From assembly GCF_016808095.1 (NCBI RefSeq), contig NC_068973.1, forward strand, positions 9,296,501 to 9,360,500: a DNA stretch of 64,000 nucleotides, given 5' to 3'. Shown here piece by piece: positions 24,746 through 37,620 of this stretch. The stretch's first letter is position 1. Each line of letters starts with the position of its first letter. The position numbers were made by a program, and so were the translations under genes. The notes under the pieces are model-generated. The model did not search any database, was not told the origin of the DNA, and worked only from the letters and a program-made list of their open reading frames with translations. The stretch comes from Vigna angularis. Lineage: Eukaryota; Streptophyta; Magnoliopsida; Fabales; Fabaceae.

Positions 24746-24921
24746 GGATAATGATACACTGACAACATTTTAACATCATCTACGTGTAATTTTTTGATTG
24801 GTCCAAAATTACTCCACAATCAATAATAATAATCATAAACACTAACATGGACCAATCACAAAATGACACATAGATGATGTTAAAATGTTATAAAAAAAAT
24901 GTTGTCAAAATATCATTATCC
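24746..24921. mobile_element. Mutator-like MITE, 176 bp, perfect 9-bp target duplication
   Basis: TATTCCTAA occurs at 24737-24745 and again at 24922-24930, directly outside inverted ends GGATAATGATA...TATCATTATCC. The inverted repeats extend about 70 bases inwards, sharing TGACAACATTTTAACATCAT, CTA(C/T)GTGT and TGATTGGTCCA, and leave only about 30 bases of loop. The right arm has a small extra A/T block. A 9-bp duplication and long inverted repeats are typical of Mutator-type elements. It has no coding capacity. Confidence 0.88.
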
Positions 24922-24930
24922 TATTCCTAA

Positions 24931-25640
24931 ATTGAATACTCATAGAAATAGAAACAAAGGAGAGATAATGAGTAAGAACTTTGAATTTACATTAGTACTT
25001 TATTATAAAGATTTTAAAATATACTAAAAAAACTTGAATGAAAAATAATGACTTATTCAAATAAATATATATTTGCATACATTTAAGTATTACTCTAATA
25101 TATTGCACACCTACTTAATTACACAAAAAGTCACCTAGAAATGGTAAACATGTCGCTTGATACTAATGTGAATTTTTATTAAGGGTTCACTAAATGAAGA
25201 AGTTAAATGCATAATGAAAAAGATTTTAATAATCCATTTGAAAAATTGTTCTACGAGTCATTATATCAAAAGCGCAAATTGAATATTTACTCCTTAAATA
25301 CTTCTACCAATGTTATCTTTGGAGAATTTTTCAAAACTTCAAAATAAAAGTTTCAAATTTTTCTATTTTACGTTTTATTCAAGTGACAACAAATTGGAAG
25401 ATACCTCATTATTCATAATTTACTAATTAACATATTCAGCTTAATCTTAAAATGAAACTAAATATTTGTATTTTAATACTTATGAACTTTTATATTATGT
25501 TTTAGTCGATAAATAATAATACGAGTTCTTCTTTATAATAATTTCACTTGATAAAGAAACATATAAAGTTATTTAAAAAATATTTATAATCCGTGGATAG
25601 TCGGGAAAACATACCAGTTAGTTAACCAACCAATAAATTA
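24931..25640. other. intergenic, AT-rich, no gene seen
   Basis: Featureless AT-rich sequence between the MITE and the upstream region of the methyltransferase gene. Confidence 0.55.
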
Positions 25641-26439
25641 TTCCTATGAAAGAGTTTGAGACGAGAGACATTTCCGTACCCTCGTACCTTTCGGAACTCG
25701 TTTACACGCATCATTCCACTTCTCGTTCCAAACACAACAATAGTCTATATCCTTTTCTTTTCTTTTCTTTCTTTTTCTCCTCTAATCCTCTTCTTTCAAG
25801 AATTTCCATTGACGAAGAAGCATAAATTGATTCCCTAGGGTCCACCATCACCCAATATTTTCATAATTTCTTTTTTGCTTTCGTTCTCGTACCAGTAAGT
25901 GACTACTCTCTTCCTTCGTACCCATCTTATTATTTCAACTATCTTGTTAACCGCTATGATAGGTTTTAATTTTCTGTCTTTTTGATCAAGAGGGGGAGTT
26001 GGATTTTGTTAGAGGAACTGTTTGATTGAATTAAATGACAAAATTTTGTTTTCTATCACTTTGAATTTGCCCTGCTGCTTAATTCGTTATGCTTTCAATT
26101 GATAATTTCGAAGGGAAAAAACAACACGAGGCTGCGGTCCATGTTAATTCAAGTGATTCACCGTATTATGTGAAGGTTGATGTAAGTGAGATTGGTGTAG
26201 GAATTAATTTGTCACAAGGGTTTGAATGTGGACAGCATCGCAGTGTGTTTATGCACACGACAAATCTTTGAATCATGTGAATTCTTTTTGTTTTGACTGA
26301 TTTTCTGTTGCATTGATTGCTGTTGTGACCATTGGCTAAATTGGTCTGAATGGAGCATCTTGGTAGTCAGTTCATTTCACATTAATGCCTTGATACGTTT
26401 CTCTTTAACCATACAGAGTTAATATTATAAAGATTCATC
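25641..26439 (+). promoter_or_regulatory. promoter/5' UTR of the PMT gene, probable 5'-UTR intron
   Basis: A pyrimidine-rich stretch (about 25740-25800, TTTTCTTTTCTTTC) is typical of a plant leader. A donor-like CCA|GTAAGT at 25894/25895 and an acceptor-like ATACAG at 26411-26416 would remove an intron of about 520 bases ending 23 bases before the ATG. The 60-codon open frame at 26089-26271 lies inside that intron and shows no family resemblance. The intron is a prediction from splice signals only. Confidence 0.45.
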
Positions 26440-29400
26440 ATGGCTACAAAAGGGAACCCTGGAGACAATAGAAATAATAGGAGTCCAATGTCTGTTTTCA
26501 TCATAGTTGGTTTGTGTGGTTTCTTCTATATATTGGGTTTGTGGCAACGGAGCGGCTTTGGAAAGGGAGATAGCATAGCTGTTGAGATTACTAAACACAC
26601 AGATTGCAGTGTTCTATCTGATCTAAACTACGAGACTCACCATGATGATGATTTTGGAACATCTGATGGTTCTGACATACAAGTCAAGCAGTTCAAGCCT
26701 TGCGATGATCGTTACATTGATTTCACGCCTTGTCACGATCAAATGCGAGCGATGAAATTTCCTCGAGAAAATATGGCTTACAGAGAAAGGCACTGTTTTC
26801 CTGATGAAGACAAATTGCGTTGTCTCATACCTGCCCCAAGAGGATATGCAACACCATTTCCGTGGCCCATGAGTCGTGATTATGTACCATATGCAAATGC
26901 ACCTTACAAGAGTTTGACAGTTGAGAAGGCTGTGCAGAATTGGATACAATATGAAGGAAATGTTTTCAGGTTCCCTGGTGGTGGAACGCAATTTCCCAAC
27001 GGCGCTGATTCTTACATTGATGAACTTGCATCTGCTATTCCATTGGACAATGGGATGGTTAGAACTGTATTGGATACTGGTTGTGGGGTACGTCAAATCA
27101 TGAATAAACATCCTTGTTTTAGTTATATTAATTTTGTTGGCCTCCACATAATGTTTGCATGAAGACATTATTGTCCATAATGAGACAGTCCTGGCTTATT
27201 GTAAGTTTTCCTAAAGGAACCTTCAACATTTGAATGCTTCACCCATGACATTTCTTTTTATTGAAATGCAATCATTCTTTCCTGTTTCTCTTTGAAACTT
27301 GGAGCCTATGTGCTCATTAATTATATATTATAGCTCATTTGTTGATTTATTGATGGTGCTAGGTTGCTAGTTTCGGTGCATACCTGTTTAAGAAAAATGT
27401 TATTGCTATGTCAATTGCACCAAGGGACTCTCATGAAGCACAAGTTCAATTTGCTTTGGAAAGGGGTGTTCCAGCAATCATTGGTGTTCTTGGAACAATA
27501 ATGCTTCCCTTCCCGTCCGGAGCTTTTGATATGGCACATTGTTCTCGCTGCTTGATTCAATGGGGTTCAAATGGTGAGTGTAACTATGACGTTTCTACTC
27601 TTAAACAATCAAAATATATCTTTTAGATCAATAAAAAAGTTTCTTGGTGTCTCTTGTGTTGATGATTTCGTAAGTTATTATGTCCTTTATGGATGACAAA
27701 CAATTTTTTATGATATATTCATATATACCAATAATGAAGCCTGATTCAGTTTTGTATTGATTGTAAATTAACAACTTAGAAGGTTGGCTTGTCAAGTGCT
27801 TTGATTTATTCTCCCGTGCTTAGACAACCTAAATTTATTTTGAGTACTTAAACTATGGCCCTGCTATTTCTTGTTAAGATGATGCTCAAAGTCCCATTTT
27901 TCTTACATCAGATCAATCTGTCTTTTAATTCACTTCGGTTCTTGGTTTATTATTAACTGTTTGATGTTGGGCTAACAAAATTATTGCCTTGGCTTTTTGG
28001 TAGTAAGAAATATTTTTAAACTGTATTTAATGGAGCTTTTTTTCTTAGATGGAATATACATGAAGGAAGTGGACCGGGTTCTTAGACCTGGTGGTTACTG
28101 GGTATTGTCTGGTCCTCCTATCAACTGGAAAACGCAGTTTCGTGCGTGGCAGCGTCCTGAATATGAGCTTGAGGAGGAACAACGGAAGATTGAGGAAATT
28201 GCTAAACTTCTATGCTGGGAAAAGAAATATGAAAAAGGTGAAACTGCGATCTGGAGAAAACAATTGCAAAGTAGTGATTGCACTGATAGAGAAACTCAAA
28301 CAACAATGTGTGCAACCACATATTCTGATGATGTCTGGTAAATTATTCACTCAATCTTTTGCCCCTTTCTCTTTTTTCTTTTCACTAATTAACAATACTT
28401 TATGTTCAGAAAGTCAATTTCCTGTTATTACTCTTGCACGATATTCTTTGTCAATTAGAAGGATAATATGTGTTCCAATTTAAATAACTGCTTAAATTTC
28501 TTCTGAAGTAATATGTTTCTCTTATGGCTTGTCCTGGACTCTTCCTTAAGCCTTCTTATTGAAAGGATACAAGAAGTTTCAATTTTATTCTATAATCATT
28601 TTGCAAGAATTATTTCTTGACTACTAAAATGGTGTCTTAGATTGAGTACTTGAGAAGCATGGTTTAAAGAGAATTAAATTTCTTCACTCCTTCTGAAAAT
28701 TACAAATGAGGTCCTAACCTTTTGGATTATAGACTATTGGTTTCAGTAACTTTCTGGAAAGGTCTGACAATGTGTAGGTACAAGAAAATGGAAAATTGTG
28801 TAACTCCTAGTAAACCTACTGGTCCATGGAAGCCATTCCTAGAGAGACTCAATGCTGTTCCTTCCAGAATTACCAGTGGATTTGTTCCCGGTGTATCTAT
28901 GGAAGCATTTGAAGAGGACAACCGATTATGGAAGAAACATGTGAATGCTTACAAACGGATCAACAAAATCATTAGCTCGGGGAGGTATCGGAACATAATG
29001 GACATGAATGCTGGCCTGGGAAGTTTTGCTGCTGCACTGGAATCTCCCAAATTATGGGTTATGAATGTTGTGCCCACAATTGCCGAGAAAGCTAACTTGG
29101 GTGTTATATTTGAGCGTGGATTGATTGGCATTTATCATGACTGGTAACTTCTGTGACTTGGTTTCCTTTCCCTTTTTCATTTTGGTCTATTGCCTGCAAC
29201 TTTTTACTTTTTTTTTTTATGTTGATGACAACTCTAAGATCTAGTAAATTTAACCTGCCACTGCATAATTTAGTACACAATAATTCACATTTCTGAGATT
29301 GCACAGACAAACAAGATCGAATCAGAGCACAGACCCACAATGCATAGGCCTAAGCCCTAACAAATAGTTCTCTCCATGTACCCTATAGGACAACTGTCTG

Positions 29401-30256
29401 CCTTACGTAAATATATCACCAAAGTGTATAACACCAAGAGAAAAAAGAAAAAAGATGGAGTAAAAAGAAATTAAACGTAAAAAGCAATACGTAACCATTC
29501 TCTTTCTCCATAATAGAAACTTATTTTTTCCCAATTTGTGTTTGATACTCAATACATTACTAAAACTGCACCTCCTAGGATTGGTCGAAGTCACTTTATT
29601 GAACGGCTTGGTCTGAGATAATTGTTGAAAGGTGCAGTGATGATTACTTAAAGGCCAAGAAAGTATGCATTGTATTAAAAACAATTTTAGTACTTTAAAC
29701 TTTATGTACAAGGATTACATTCAGGAATTTTTCTTGAAGCAATAAATTCTGCTAAATTATCTGCAACACAGATTTTTAATTTTAAACTGTAGGGGGGCGA
29801 AGTTCTGTTTAATAATTATCATTTTCCTTCCAGGTGTGAAGGCTTCTCCACATATCCAAGGACATATGACCTTATCCATGCAAATGGTGTTTTCAGCTTG
29901 TACAAGAATGGGTAAGTGCGTGCTAAATGTTTATGCTAGACCCTGTAGTGGAACGACCTTGGAGTCAGGCGTGCAAGGGAAACAAACTACATTTGGGTTT
30001 TGCTAACTCAAATGATCAATGCAGATGTGATGCAGAAGACATTCTATTGGAGATGGACCGTATATTACGGCCCGAAGGAGCAGTAATATTCCGAGATCAA
30101 GCTGATGTGCTAGTGAAGGTGAAAAGAATTGTGAAAGGAATGAGATGGAATACCAAAATGCTGGATCATGAGGATGGTCCAATGGTTTCAGAGAAGATGT
30201 TGTTCGCTGTCAAGCAGTATTGGGTTGCAGGTGACAACACCACTAGCTCGGAGTGA
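26440..30256 (+). CDS. PMT14: probable methyltransferase, PMT2/PMT14 group (DUF248), six coding exons
   Basis: This encodes a Golgi type II membrane protein of the plant putative methyltransferase family, whose better-known members (for example QUA2) act in pectin and cell-wall assembly. Coding exons are 26440-27087, 27363-27573, 28049-28337, 28778-29143, 29834-29911 and 30025-30256. All introns are GT-AG, and phases join to 607 residues, near the usual 610. A short cytoplasmic tail is followed by a membrane segment at about residues 18-35 and then [13 protein letters not shown]. The first S-adenosylmethionine-type loop is [10 protein letters not shown] at about 211-220 and the second is [16 protein letters not shown] at about 455-470. 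[16 protein letters not shown] and [11 protein letters not shown] are further family signatures. The end, QYWVAGD, favours PMT14 over PMT2, but the choice is not certain. Confidence 0.93.
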
Positions 30257-32699
30257 TGAACCTAAGCAGTGTTGAAATGGAAGAACAGTTCCCAAATGGC
30301 ATTTGACAAACTGATTCTACTTGTGACTTGGATTCAAGATATTTCCAGCTGAGTCAGATGTGGCCATGAAATCGTCTGGTGTCTTAACATCTGTGGTATA
30401 TATATTTTTTATTTCTTTTTGTTAAATTGTAGAGTTTATAGTTGTCCGTCCTATTTGTTAGAGTTCACAAAACTTAGTCATAAGATTTGTGTATTTGGCT
30501 CTTCCATAGTTACATTTTGTACTTCTAAAGCAATCAACCCACAAAAGACTCTTTAGATCATCAAGATATAGATATGATCTTGAAGTCATGAATCATTTTA
30601 GAGCTTGGTTTTTGTTTTACACCACTTCCTTCTTTTGTTTTGCCTCTCTCCTGTTTTTTGAACGAAATTTAGATCTTGTCTTGTTCATGTTATAGCTTAA
30701 GTTAATTCTAAGTCTAGTGAGTATTTTTGGTTCAACAACAAAACACATTACTTTCCGAAAGCTTTTAGGTTTCATATTATTTTAAGCTTCGTTACCCGAT
30801 ATGGTTTACTAGGGAAAAAATGGGTAACAGTGGCATGATACATTGAATTTTTTTTGTAATGTGACAATAATGGAAAAAAGGGTATGAACCTCGTCAAAAC
30901 CTCCAACTTGAACCCAACATGATTTATGAACGTAAATATGTCAGTATTAAATTATTATTTGTTCATGTATTCTTTGAGAGAGAAAAAAACAACTATTAAT
31001 AGAAGAAGATTCTTATTTACAAGGAAGGAAGGTTGCTATTTATCCATCCACGTGTAATATAATTTTTAAATAATTATGGAAATAATAAATCATTTATTAA
31101 AAATAATTTTAATTCATGTTAGTTTTTTTTTAATAGTAAAATAAAGCTTTCAGAAGATCTCAACAAAAGTAAACTTGAATTTCTTCTAAAGTTTAATAAA
31201 TAATTTTTTTAGAGCTTAAACTAATCCCTACTGGTTCAAGTCTAATCCTTACTGCTCCAAGTGTAGAGAAGTGACTGCACAAAAGATTCTAACCTTATGT
31301 TGAGGAGAGAGAATTTCAAAATTTTTAAGCTACGTTAAATTTTAATTTATCTTATTTTTATTTTTCAAATATTTTGTTTGAATAAAGTAATTTAATTTTA
31401 TTGAGTTTTAATTTTTAGTTTAATAAGTCATTTTATTTGTGATGTTTATTTAATGTGATTCATCACAATTTAGTTTCTATTTTATTTAAAAAGAACTATC
31501 CTTATATTCATGTTGATATTGTTAAGAGGAAAACATTTTATAGTGTAAATAATGAAATGACATGACATTGTAAATATTCAAATTGTCTTTTTTTTAACTT
31601 ATCTTTTTGAACTTATTTTACATAACACTCTCATAATAGATGTCAACATAAATATAATTGAAAGGATTATATTGACTCATTTCATATAGATAATAACCGA
31701 ATTGGAAAAAAAACGAAGTAATGGATTGAATAAATTTTACAAATATTAGGATAAAATAATTTATTAAACCTTAATTTCTTTTAATAAATGAAGTATTTCA
31801 ATTATATCATCAAATAAGATTAAAAATTGTTAATAATTATAAACATAAAAATATTTATTACTTTTAGTCAATGTTAGTTGATATTGTTTTTCAAAGTTCA
31901 TCAAACTTTTTTAGTTAATATTGATACAAGTTTACTCGTTTGATGTCTAAGATTGTTTTTAATTGATGCTGATTCAAATTATTTAGGCTTATTCTTGATC
32001 ATGTTTATTTTTACAACGTTGTCCGTTTTTTTTGTCAACTGTAGCAAAATGATCCTAGTTAATGTTGGTAAAAGATTTTCTCAAACATGTGAAAAAAACT
32101 CTTATCACCTATAAAGCATTAGACTAATGCCGTTGATAAAAATATAATCAATGTGAACATTTACAAAAAAGAAAAAGAAAGCCATGACAGACATCAATAA
32201 ATTTTTTTGATTTATATTGGCCCAAAAATTATCATTGGCTAAGAAAATCCATACTAATTATCAAGTGATAAATAGAAAAGGTATACAACAATTAAAAAAT
32301 AATTCCAATAATGTATGTAGAAAAACAACTCTCATTAACATAAATGAAAAGAAAACTTAGTTGACAATCTGAAAAATAGTTCTTTTTAATTCTGACTAAA
32401 AAATCTTAACTAATTATAATTAAGAAATAAGACCAAGTATATTAGTTGAAAAAAATTCTGACATTAATTAAAAATAATTCAAATTACCAAGATCATATTT
32501 TACATCACAATTAATATTACAATCAAGTGACTTTATTTTTACCACAAACATGAATTCAAACATAACCACAGACAATGTTGTCACAATACATGTGTTACAG
32601 GATACAGGTGTTATACTCATCCTGTTACTGAAAGATATATGAAGACTTGCAGAAGAAGCAAATAATAATAGAAAACCCATTGAACTGGTGAAGCCTACA
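30257..32699. other. PMT 3' UTR and intergenic region
   Basis: The first roughly 200 bases are probable 3' UTR. The remainder is AT-rich with no protein-family resemblance and no clear transposon end. The last roughly 240 bases (32460-32699) are probably the 3' UTR of the converging GST gene. Confidence 0.5.
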
Positions 32700-34325
32700 T
32701 CAGGCTGGAGCAGAAGATTTCAAAGCAGACTGCCTGAAAAGATGAAGAATTCCCACTGTTTTTTCATGTGGAGGAGTTGCCTTTTTCACTGCTTCCACCT
32801 CTGCAATGGCCATCAACCAAGAAAATAACACTGGAAACTTTTCAGGCACTATGAACTTCATGCCAAGAACTTCTTCATGAGCCTTGTGACAACCAAACAA
32901 CGCACAAAACACAATTTCCACGATTCCTAAGTTGCTTTCCACCTTTGCATCGCGTTCTGCCAGATAGGTCTTCATTCCATTTTCAAGTACATTTAGTTTT
33001 TCATACACTTGGTCAACTGCCTTCTGTTGCGCTTCTCCGTCAGTTTTCAATACTAGAATAGTCGTCTCCATCAACTGCAACAAAAAAATAGAGAAAAAGA
33101 GAGCAAGACATGCATTAGAACTTGGTTTAAACAAGAACTTTGATTGACCCAAGTTAAATCTTAGTTCCAAACACGAAAATCCTATATGTTTTAGTTAGTT
33201 CACTAAACTAAAAAAAGGCTAAGGTTTAAATTTACAATCCGTCCCACTTATTAATTATTATATAAATCATAAAACTTATATAAACAATGGACTGTCTGTG
33301 ATTGAATGACGGATGCATGCATTAACTGTGTTTAGTTCTTTCTTTATTTCTTTATTCACAAGTTTAGCGGTTGACAGATTTTTCTTATAGAACTACTAAT
33401 AACTTTTAGTACTTAATTATACTTTCCACCTATAACATTCAAACTGAAGATCCTATTAAACTCAGGAAACTTGTTTAAAATATGTGCCACCCATTCTATC
33501 AGAACTTAGTTAGTGTACATTTGTGATGGGTTTTTTCAGAAGATTAAATAAAGGATTCAATCCCAATGATACTTGAGTCTAATTGATACCACTCTAACTC
33601 AAAATTACAAGACAAGGAGTTTATGAGTATTTTTGTTCAATTTTCTCATCTTTACCCGATGTGCAACTTTATGCTCACATTTAGATTCCCAGCTTTTTGT
33701 GTTTGGTTCTAATCTTGAGTTATAAACCAAAATTTGAGAATTACAAATAGTAACTAGTCTTTTAACATTCTAACACTACTTTCACCAAACAAGTGGTGTA
33801 CGATATGGAAGCAGTGTTGTTACTCTGTTACAAGCAGAAATTAGCGAACAAGTATGAACTCAGATCAGAAATTTTCTTTTACTAGTGGTTTAGTTTTTAA
33901 GCAACTGCTAGTATTAATTTTCATTTTCATACATATACTAATACGAAATTAACATTATGGAAGCAAGAAATGCATGCAATGATGTAGTTAATTACCTGAT
34001 CCTGAATGAAACTGGACCAGAAGCGAGCTTGGGCCCTTCTGTAGGAATCAGTGGGAAGCAGGTTGGGACCATGTTTCCATGTTTCATCGATGTATTCAAG
34101 GATCACCATGGACTCAGCAATGGCCTTTCCATTATGAACAAGTACAGGAACCTTCTTGTGAACCGGGTTGTACTTAAGAAGCAATTCACTCTTATTTCTC
34201 AAGTCTTCTTCCACATACTCGTAGGGTATGCCCTTGAAATTAAGGGCCAATTCTACCCTCTTGGCATATGGACTGGCCCACATCCCGTGTAGGATCACCT
34301 TGTCTTTCTCTGCCATTTTGCTCAT
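32700..34325 (-). CDS. GSTU: tau-class glutathione S-transferase, two exons
   Basis: This cytosolic enzyme conjugates glutathione to electrophiles and is usually stress- or xenobiotic-induced. Coding exons are 34325-33996 and 33074-32700, with one GT-AG phase-0 intron at the place typical of tau GSTs. The product is 234 residues. The thioredoxin-like domain (1-85) has the catalytic Ser18 in [11 protein letters not shown], cis-Pro in [10 protein letters not shown] and the Glu71-Ser72 glutathione-binding pair in [16 protein letters not shown]. The helical C-terminal domain follows, with [10 protein letters not shown] near residue 173. The start could be Met1 (34325) or Met4 (34316), since MAEKDKV is the commoner family start. 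Resemblance is best to the GSTU9/GSTU10 subgroup, from memory. Confidence 0.93.
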
Positions 34326-34380
34326 GAATTGATGATGGAGTTCATGCTAAGCCTATGGGTGTCTTTTTATATATTGTTCT
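34326..34380 (-). promoter_or_regulatory. GST core promoter
   Basis: In transcript sense ATATATAAAAAG (about 34363-34374) is a strong TATA box about 40-50 bases upstream of the ATG, implying a leader of only about 15-25 bases. The short leader fits initiation at either of the two nearby ATGs. Confidence 0.6.
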
Positions 34381-34799
34381 GAACTTGATCCCCAAGTTTT
34401 GCATCATGGAATGGAATATAGTATTCCAAAGGTCAATGTGAATGGGCTTGGTCCAATTGACCAAAGTGTACTTGGAATGTGAAAACAATATATTTTCCAT
34501 GATAGTTGAATTGATTTGTTAAAAGATGTTTGACCCGACTTTTCTTTTTGAGAAAAAAAAAAGAATACAAAATAGAAATAATATTCTTAAAATATTAAAA
34601 TTAACTTATATAGTTGTTAATAGAAACATGACAAACAAAAAGTGACAACGATCACCTAAGATCCAATGAAACCGTCTAACTGAATCCATAATGTTGGTTG
34701 AACTTAGGAAAGATCTTATATACTTGAGAAAAAGAAGTAAAGGAGATGGATGTTAGGTTAGAAAACACCCACATATAAAGAGAAAGTAAATGGAAAAGT
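34381..34799. other. GST upstream region
   Basis: AT-rich sequence between the GST core promoter and the copia gag relic. I see no regulatory element that I can support. Confidence 0.45.
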
Positions 34800-35640
34800 A
34801 AACTATTCCTCATCTTCTAGACACTGAATACTTATAAGAGGACCGGAAAGCCCAAAAGGTCTAACAAATCTAGACATAATAAATATTTCCTCATTAGTTG
34901 GTTTTCAAATTCAACCTCAAATGCATCCTCTTCTTCCTTTAAAGCTTTGAGAGCTATAGACCTAATAGGAGTTTACTTTGGCTTAAAGATCGTTGTTAAA
35001 TGACATTGAACTTTGCTTCTGGCTTTAATCTTAAAGATGTACCTCATGCACTTTGAAGATTCCTAAGAGCTTATTCAATGTGAGCTTCTTTAGATTAAAG
35101 GCCTATGTTATGGTTATTTTCGTGGGCTCCCATATCTTTGGCATGCTATCTAACGACTTTAGATTGATTTGAGCCTTAGAGGAACTTTATTAGAAAGCTC
35201 CTAGCCTATTTAGAAGAATATGAATCCTTCCAAACATGTTATCTATGCTCTTACCTTCCTTTGTGGTCAAATATTCATATTGGTGTGTTAAGATGACAAC
35301 TTATAAGTTGCACATATTCTTTATCCTCATAGTTAATAATCAATGAGTACCAAATTTCTTTAATGGTCTTTAACCTACAAATTTTTTACATTCATTTTTA
35401 GATAAATCCCATATAAGAGCGTACTTGACTTTGTTGTTTAAGTGCATTTGATTAAAATATTCTTATTACCACTCTTCCTTTGGGGATATGATCTCAATAT
35501 CATCATAAGTGATGATTTGCAATAGTCGATAATGTGTTGAATTTACTTACATCTCCATATGATCTTTCCAATAAAAGCAAGGGATTTAGAAAGGAGAGTT
35601 CCTTCTTTAATCAAATATAGCTCCATTCATACAATACTAT
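34800..35640 (-). pseudogene. gag relic of a SIRE/Maximus-like copia element
   Basis: Read on the minus strand from about 35634, broken frames give a run of copia gag landmarks in order. These are an MNGAIFD start, IEIISPKEEW, WDLSKNECKKF, EYLTTKEGKSIDNMFGRIHI, LNRLGAF, NLKKLTLNKLLGIFKVHE and, near 34850, IMSRFVRPFG (zinc-knuckle-proximal). Stops and frameshifts occur every 10-40 codons. Upstream, near 35690, TATTAAAGCGCGAGCTC resembles a decayed Met-tRNA primer site, followed by LTR-type sequence. It is a dead retroelement. Confidence 0.65.
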
Positions 35641-36640
35641 AGATCTTTTTCTCTAGTAGGTGTTAGTAACTAAATCCTTTAGAGCTCGCGCTTTAATACG
35701 AATTGTGGAAAATAAGTTAAAACACAAGGAGGGAGGGTAGATTATGTTTTAAAAGTTTTTGCATTTTTTCTCAAATATAGTATAACGATACATAATCAAA
35801 TAATAGTTTTATACCTGACAAACAATCTTTCTAAAACCTTTAAAAAATATAGTTTAAAACTACATCAAGTTCTCAATTAACAAAATGAGTTCCATTATGC
35901 ATAATGCTTCAAGTTACAATACATGTACTTTTTCAACTCAACCACTTTTGGCTAACTCGTTTGAGTATTGTTTCATGGAAATTTGTTAAAGTATTGTTTC
36001 AAAATGTAACCAGTCCTAGCTAATGCATCAATCGTTCTTTAAACACTTATCCATTTTTGGCTACAAATTTGAATATTATTTTGGAATGTAATCGCTATTG
36101 ACTAACCTATTGCATATTCATTAACAAACAACCACTCTTAGCTATAACAAATTTGTTTAATATAAGTGATTTAAAAGATAACTAGTTTTGTTCACTAGAG
36201 ATGGTAGCTTTATGTACAAGGTTTAAAGCTTTTTTCTAGTTTGCTAATGAACTCAACGATGTTCTTACAAAGCTTTTAGGGCACAAAAATATTTTATCTG
36301 AGTTTTAATACTTTTGCAAATCAAACTTGTTGCTCTTTCTTTTGAAGGATGGTTTTATGTAGCCATATGTGAAAAGAGTTGTTTAAAAACCTTATATGGT
36401 TGATGATCAACTTCAGTTTATAAGATAGTTTTCCATGTATTTGAACAACTTGATCATAGATGATGCATTAAATACTCTACAGACCTACATTAAATGCAAT
36501 TATCCTCTTGAAAGAATAACATGATAATTGATAGAACTTATCAAACCTTGATTAGAAAATCTTTACTCAAAATTATGTAAAGCACTTAACCATAGAAGAC
36601 ATATAGTCTTTTTGAAAGTTGAAAAAACACGTGCCAAGGA
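35641..36640 (-). repeat. LTR remnant with internal short tandem array (SIRE-like family, copy 2)
   Basis: On the minus strand this parallels 46511-48100 on the plus strand. Shared landmarks include TATTTAATG(C/T)ATC(A/T)TCTATG, TAGTTTGCTAA(A)TGAAC, an array of units about 35-40 bases long (CTAAnnnTGG...CAAA, 35935-36160) and a final CCCTCCCTcCTTgTg block. It lies directly upstream of the gag relic, as a 5' LTR should. Its outer end is not fixed. Confidence 0.6.
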
Positions 36641-37079
36641 GTAATATAGAATAAGCATAAAACATTATCATTTTTTTAAGGATTGTGTTATGAAGGTTTT
36701 GAAAAATATTTAGCATTTATATTTAATATAGAAAATCCCAAAATCTAATTTAAACACCATAATATCTAGATTGCTGATTAATGTCCAATGATTAATATCA
36801 TTACTTGTTTAGGAAAATATAAAGCAAACTCATCCTAATACATGTTGAAGAGATGCCAAAACACAAACTAATGGCACCTAAATGTCAAAACAAGAAAATA
36901 AAGGAAACAAGCTATGCAAAGAAAAGAAGAAAGAAAAACCCTCATAATGATTATATAAAATAAAAAGACATTTGTTTCTCGTCCTTATACAAGACTTGTT
37001 ATATCGATGTTAACAAAATTGATATAGTAAACTTTTGTAATGACACTTGAAAATGAACTAGTCATAGTAATTATTATCG
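36641..37079. other. intergenic, no feature seen
   Basis: AT-rich sequence with no frame, repeat or transposon end that I can support. Confidence 0.5.
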
Positions 37080-37620
37080 ATACACTTAAATAGTCTCATA
37101 TCGTTTAGGAATAGAGGCCAAAGTCTATCAATTGTCATCGTTAGGGTCAATCACCATGCATATGAGGTATTGTTTGTTTTGAAGTCTGAACTCCGTCACG
37201 ATTTTGTCCTTAAAAAGTGTCTCAGAGGATGAAAGGAGGAAGGAATATTTAAATTGTCTTTGGCCTCAACTCTTAAGTGATGTTTAACTATTGGGCGTAC
37301 CAGAACATAAGTCCCACAATCGAGGTCTAAGGAAAATGAGAGTTCAGCCCCAATGAAAGGCTTAAGGGAACTTATGATTTGTCTTAAAAATCTTATTTTC
37401 GACTCTACAGTGAACACAAATGTTTCGATCTCAAGTCTGTCGAATGACACCGCTAGGGTTAATCATTTCTCATCCAAGATATTGTCTGCTTTGGAGTGTG
37501 TGTTTTGTCACGATTTTGTCCTTAAAATACATTTCAAAAGATGAAAAAAAAAATAAACTATCTTAGGTTTTAACTTCTAAACTATGTGAAACTATTGAAT
37601 GTAATATAAATACTTACTAA
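37080..37620 (-). repeat. duplicated retroelement fragment (about 310 bp apart)
   Basis: Two direct copies share TAGGGT(C/T)AATCA, TATTGTTTG/TATTGTCTG, and CACGATTTTGTCCTTAAAA, at about 37140-37300 and 37448-37595. Between them, on the minus strand, GGGGCTGAACTCTC and TGTGGGACTTATG occur, words common in legume LTR/TRIM repeats. No coding sequence is present. The element type is not resolved. Confidence 0.5.

Noticed and set aside
26089..26271. 60-codon open frame upstream of PMT
   Set aside because: It lies within the probable leader intron and shows no recognisable domain or codon signal.
26623..27168. 181-codon open frame on the minus strand
   Set aside because: It is antisense to exon 1 of the PMT gene, which is strongly supported on the plus strand.
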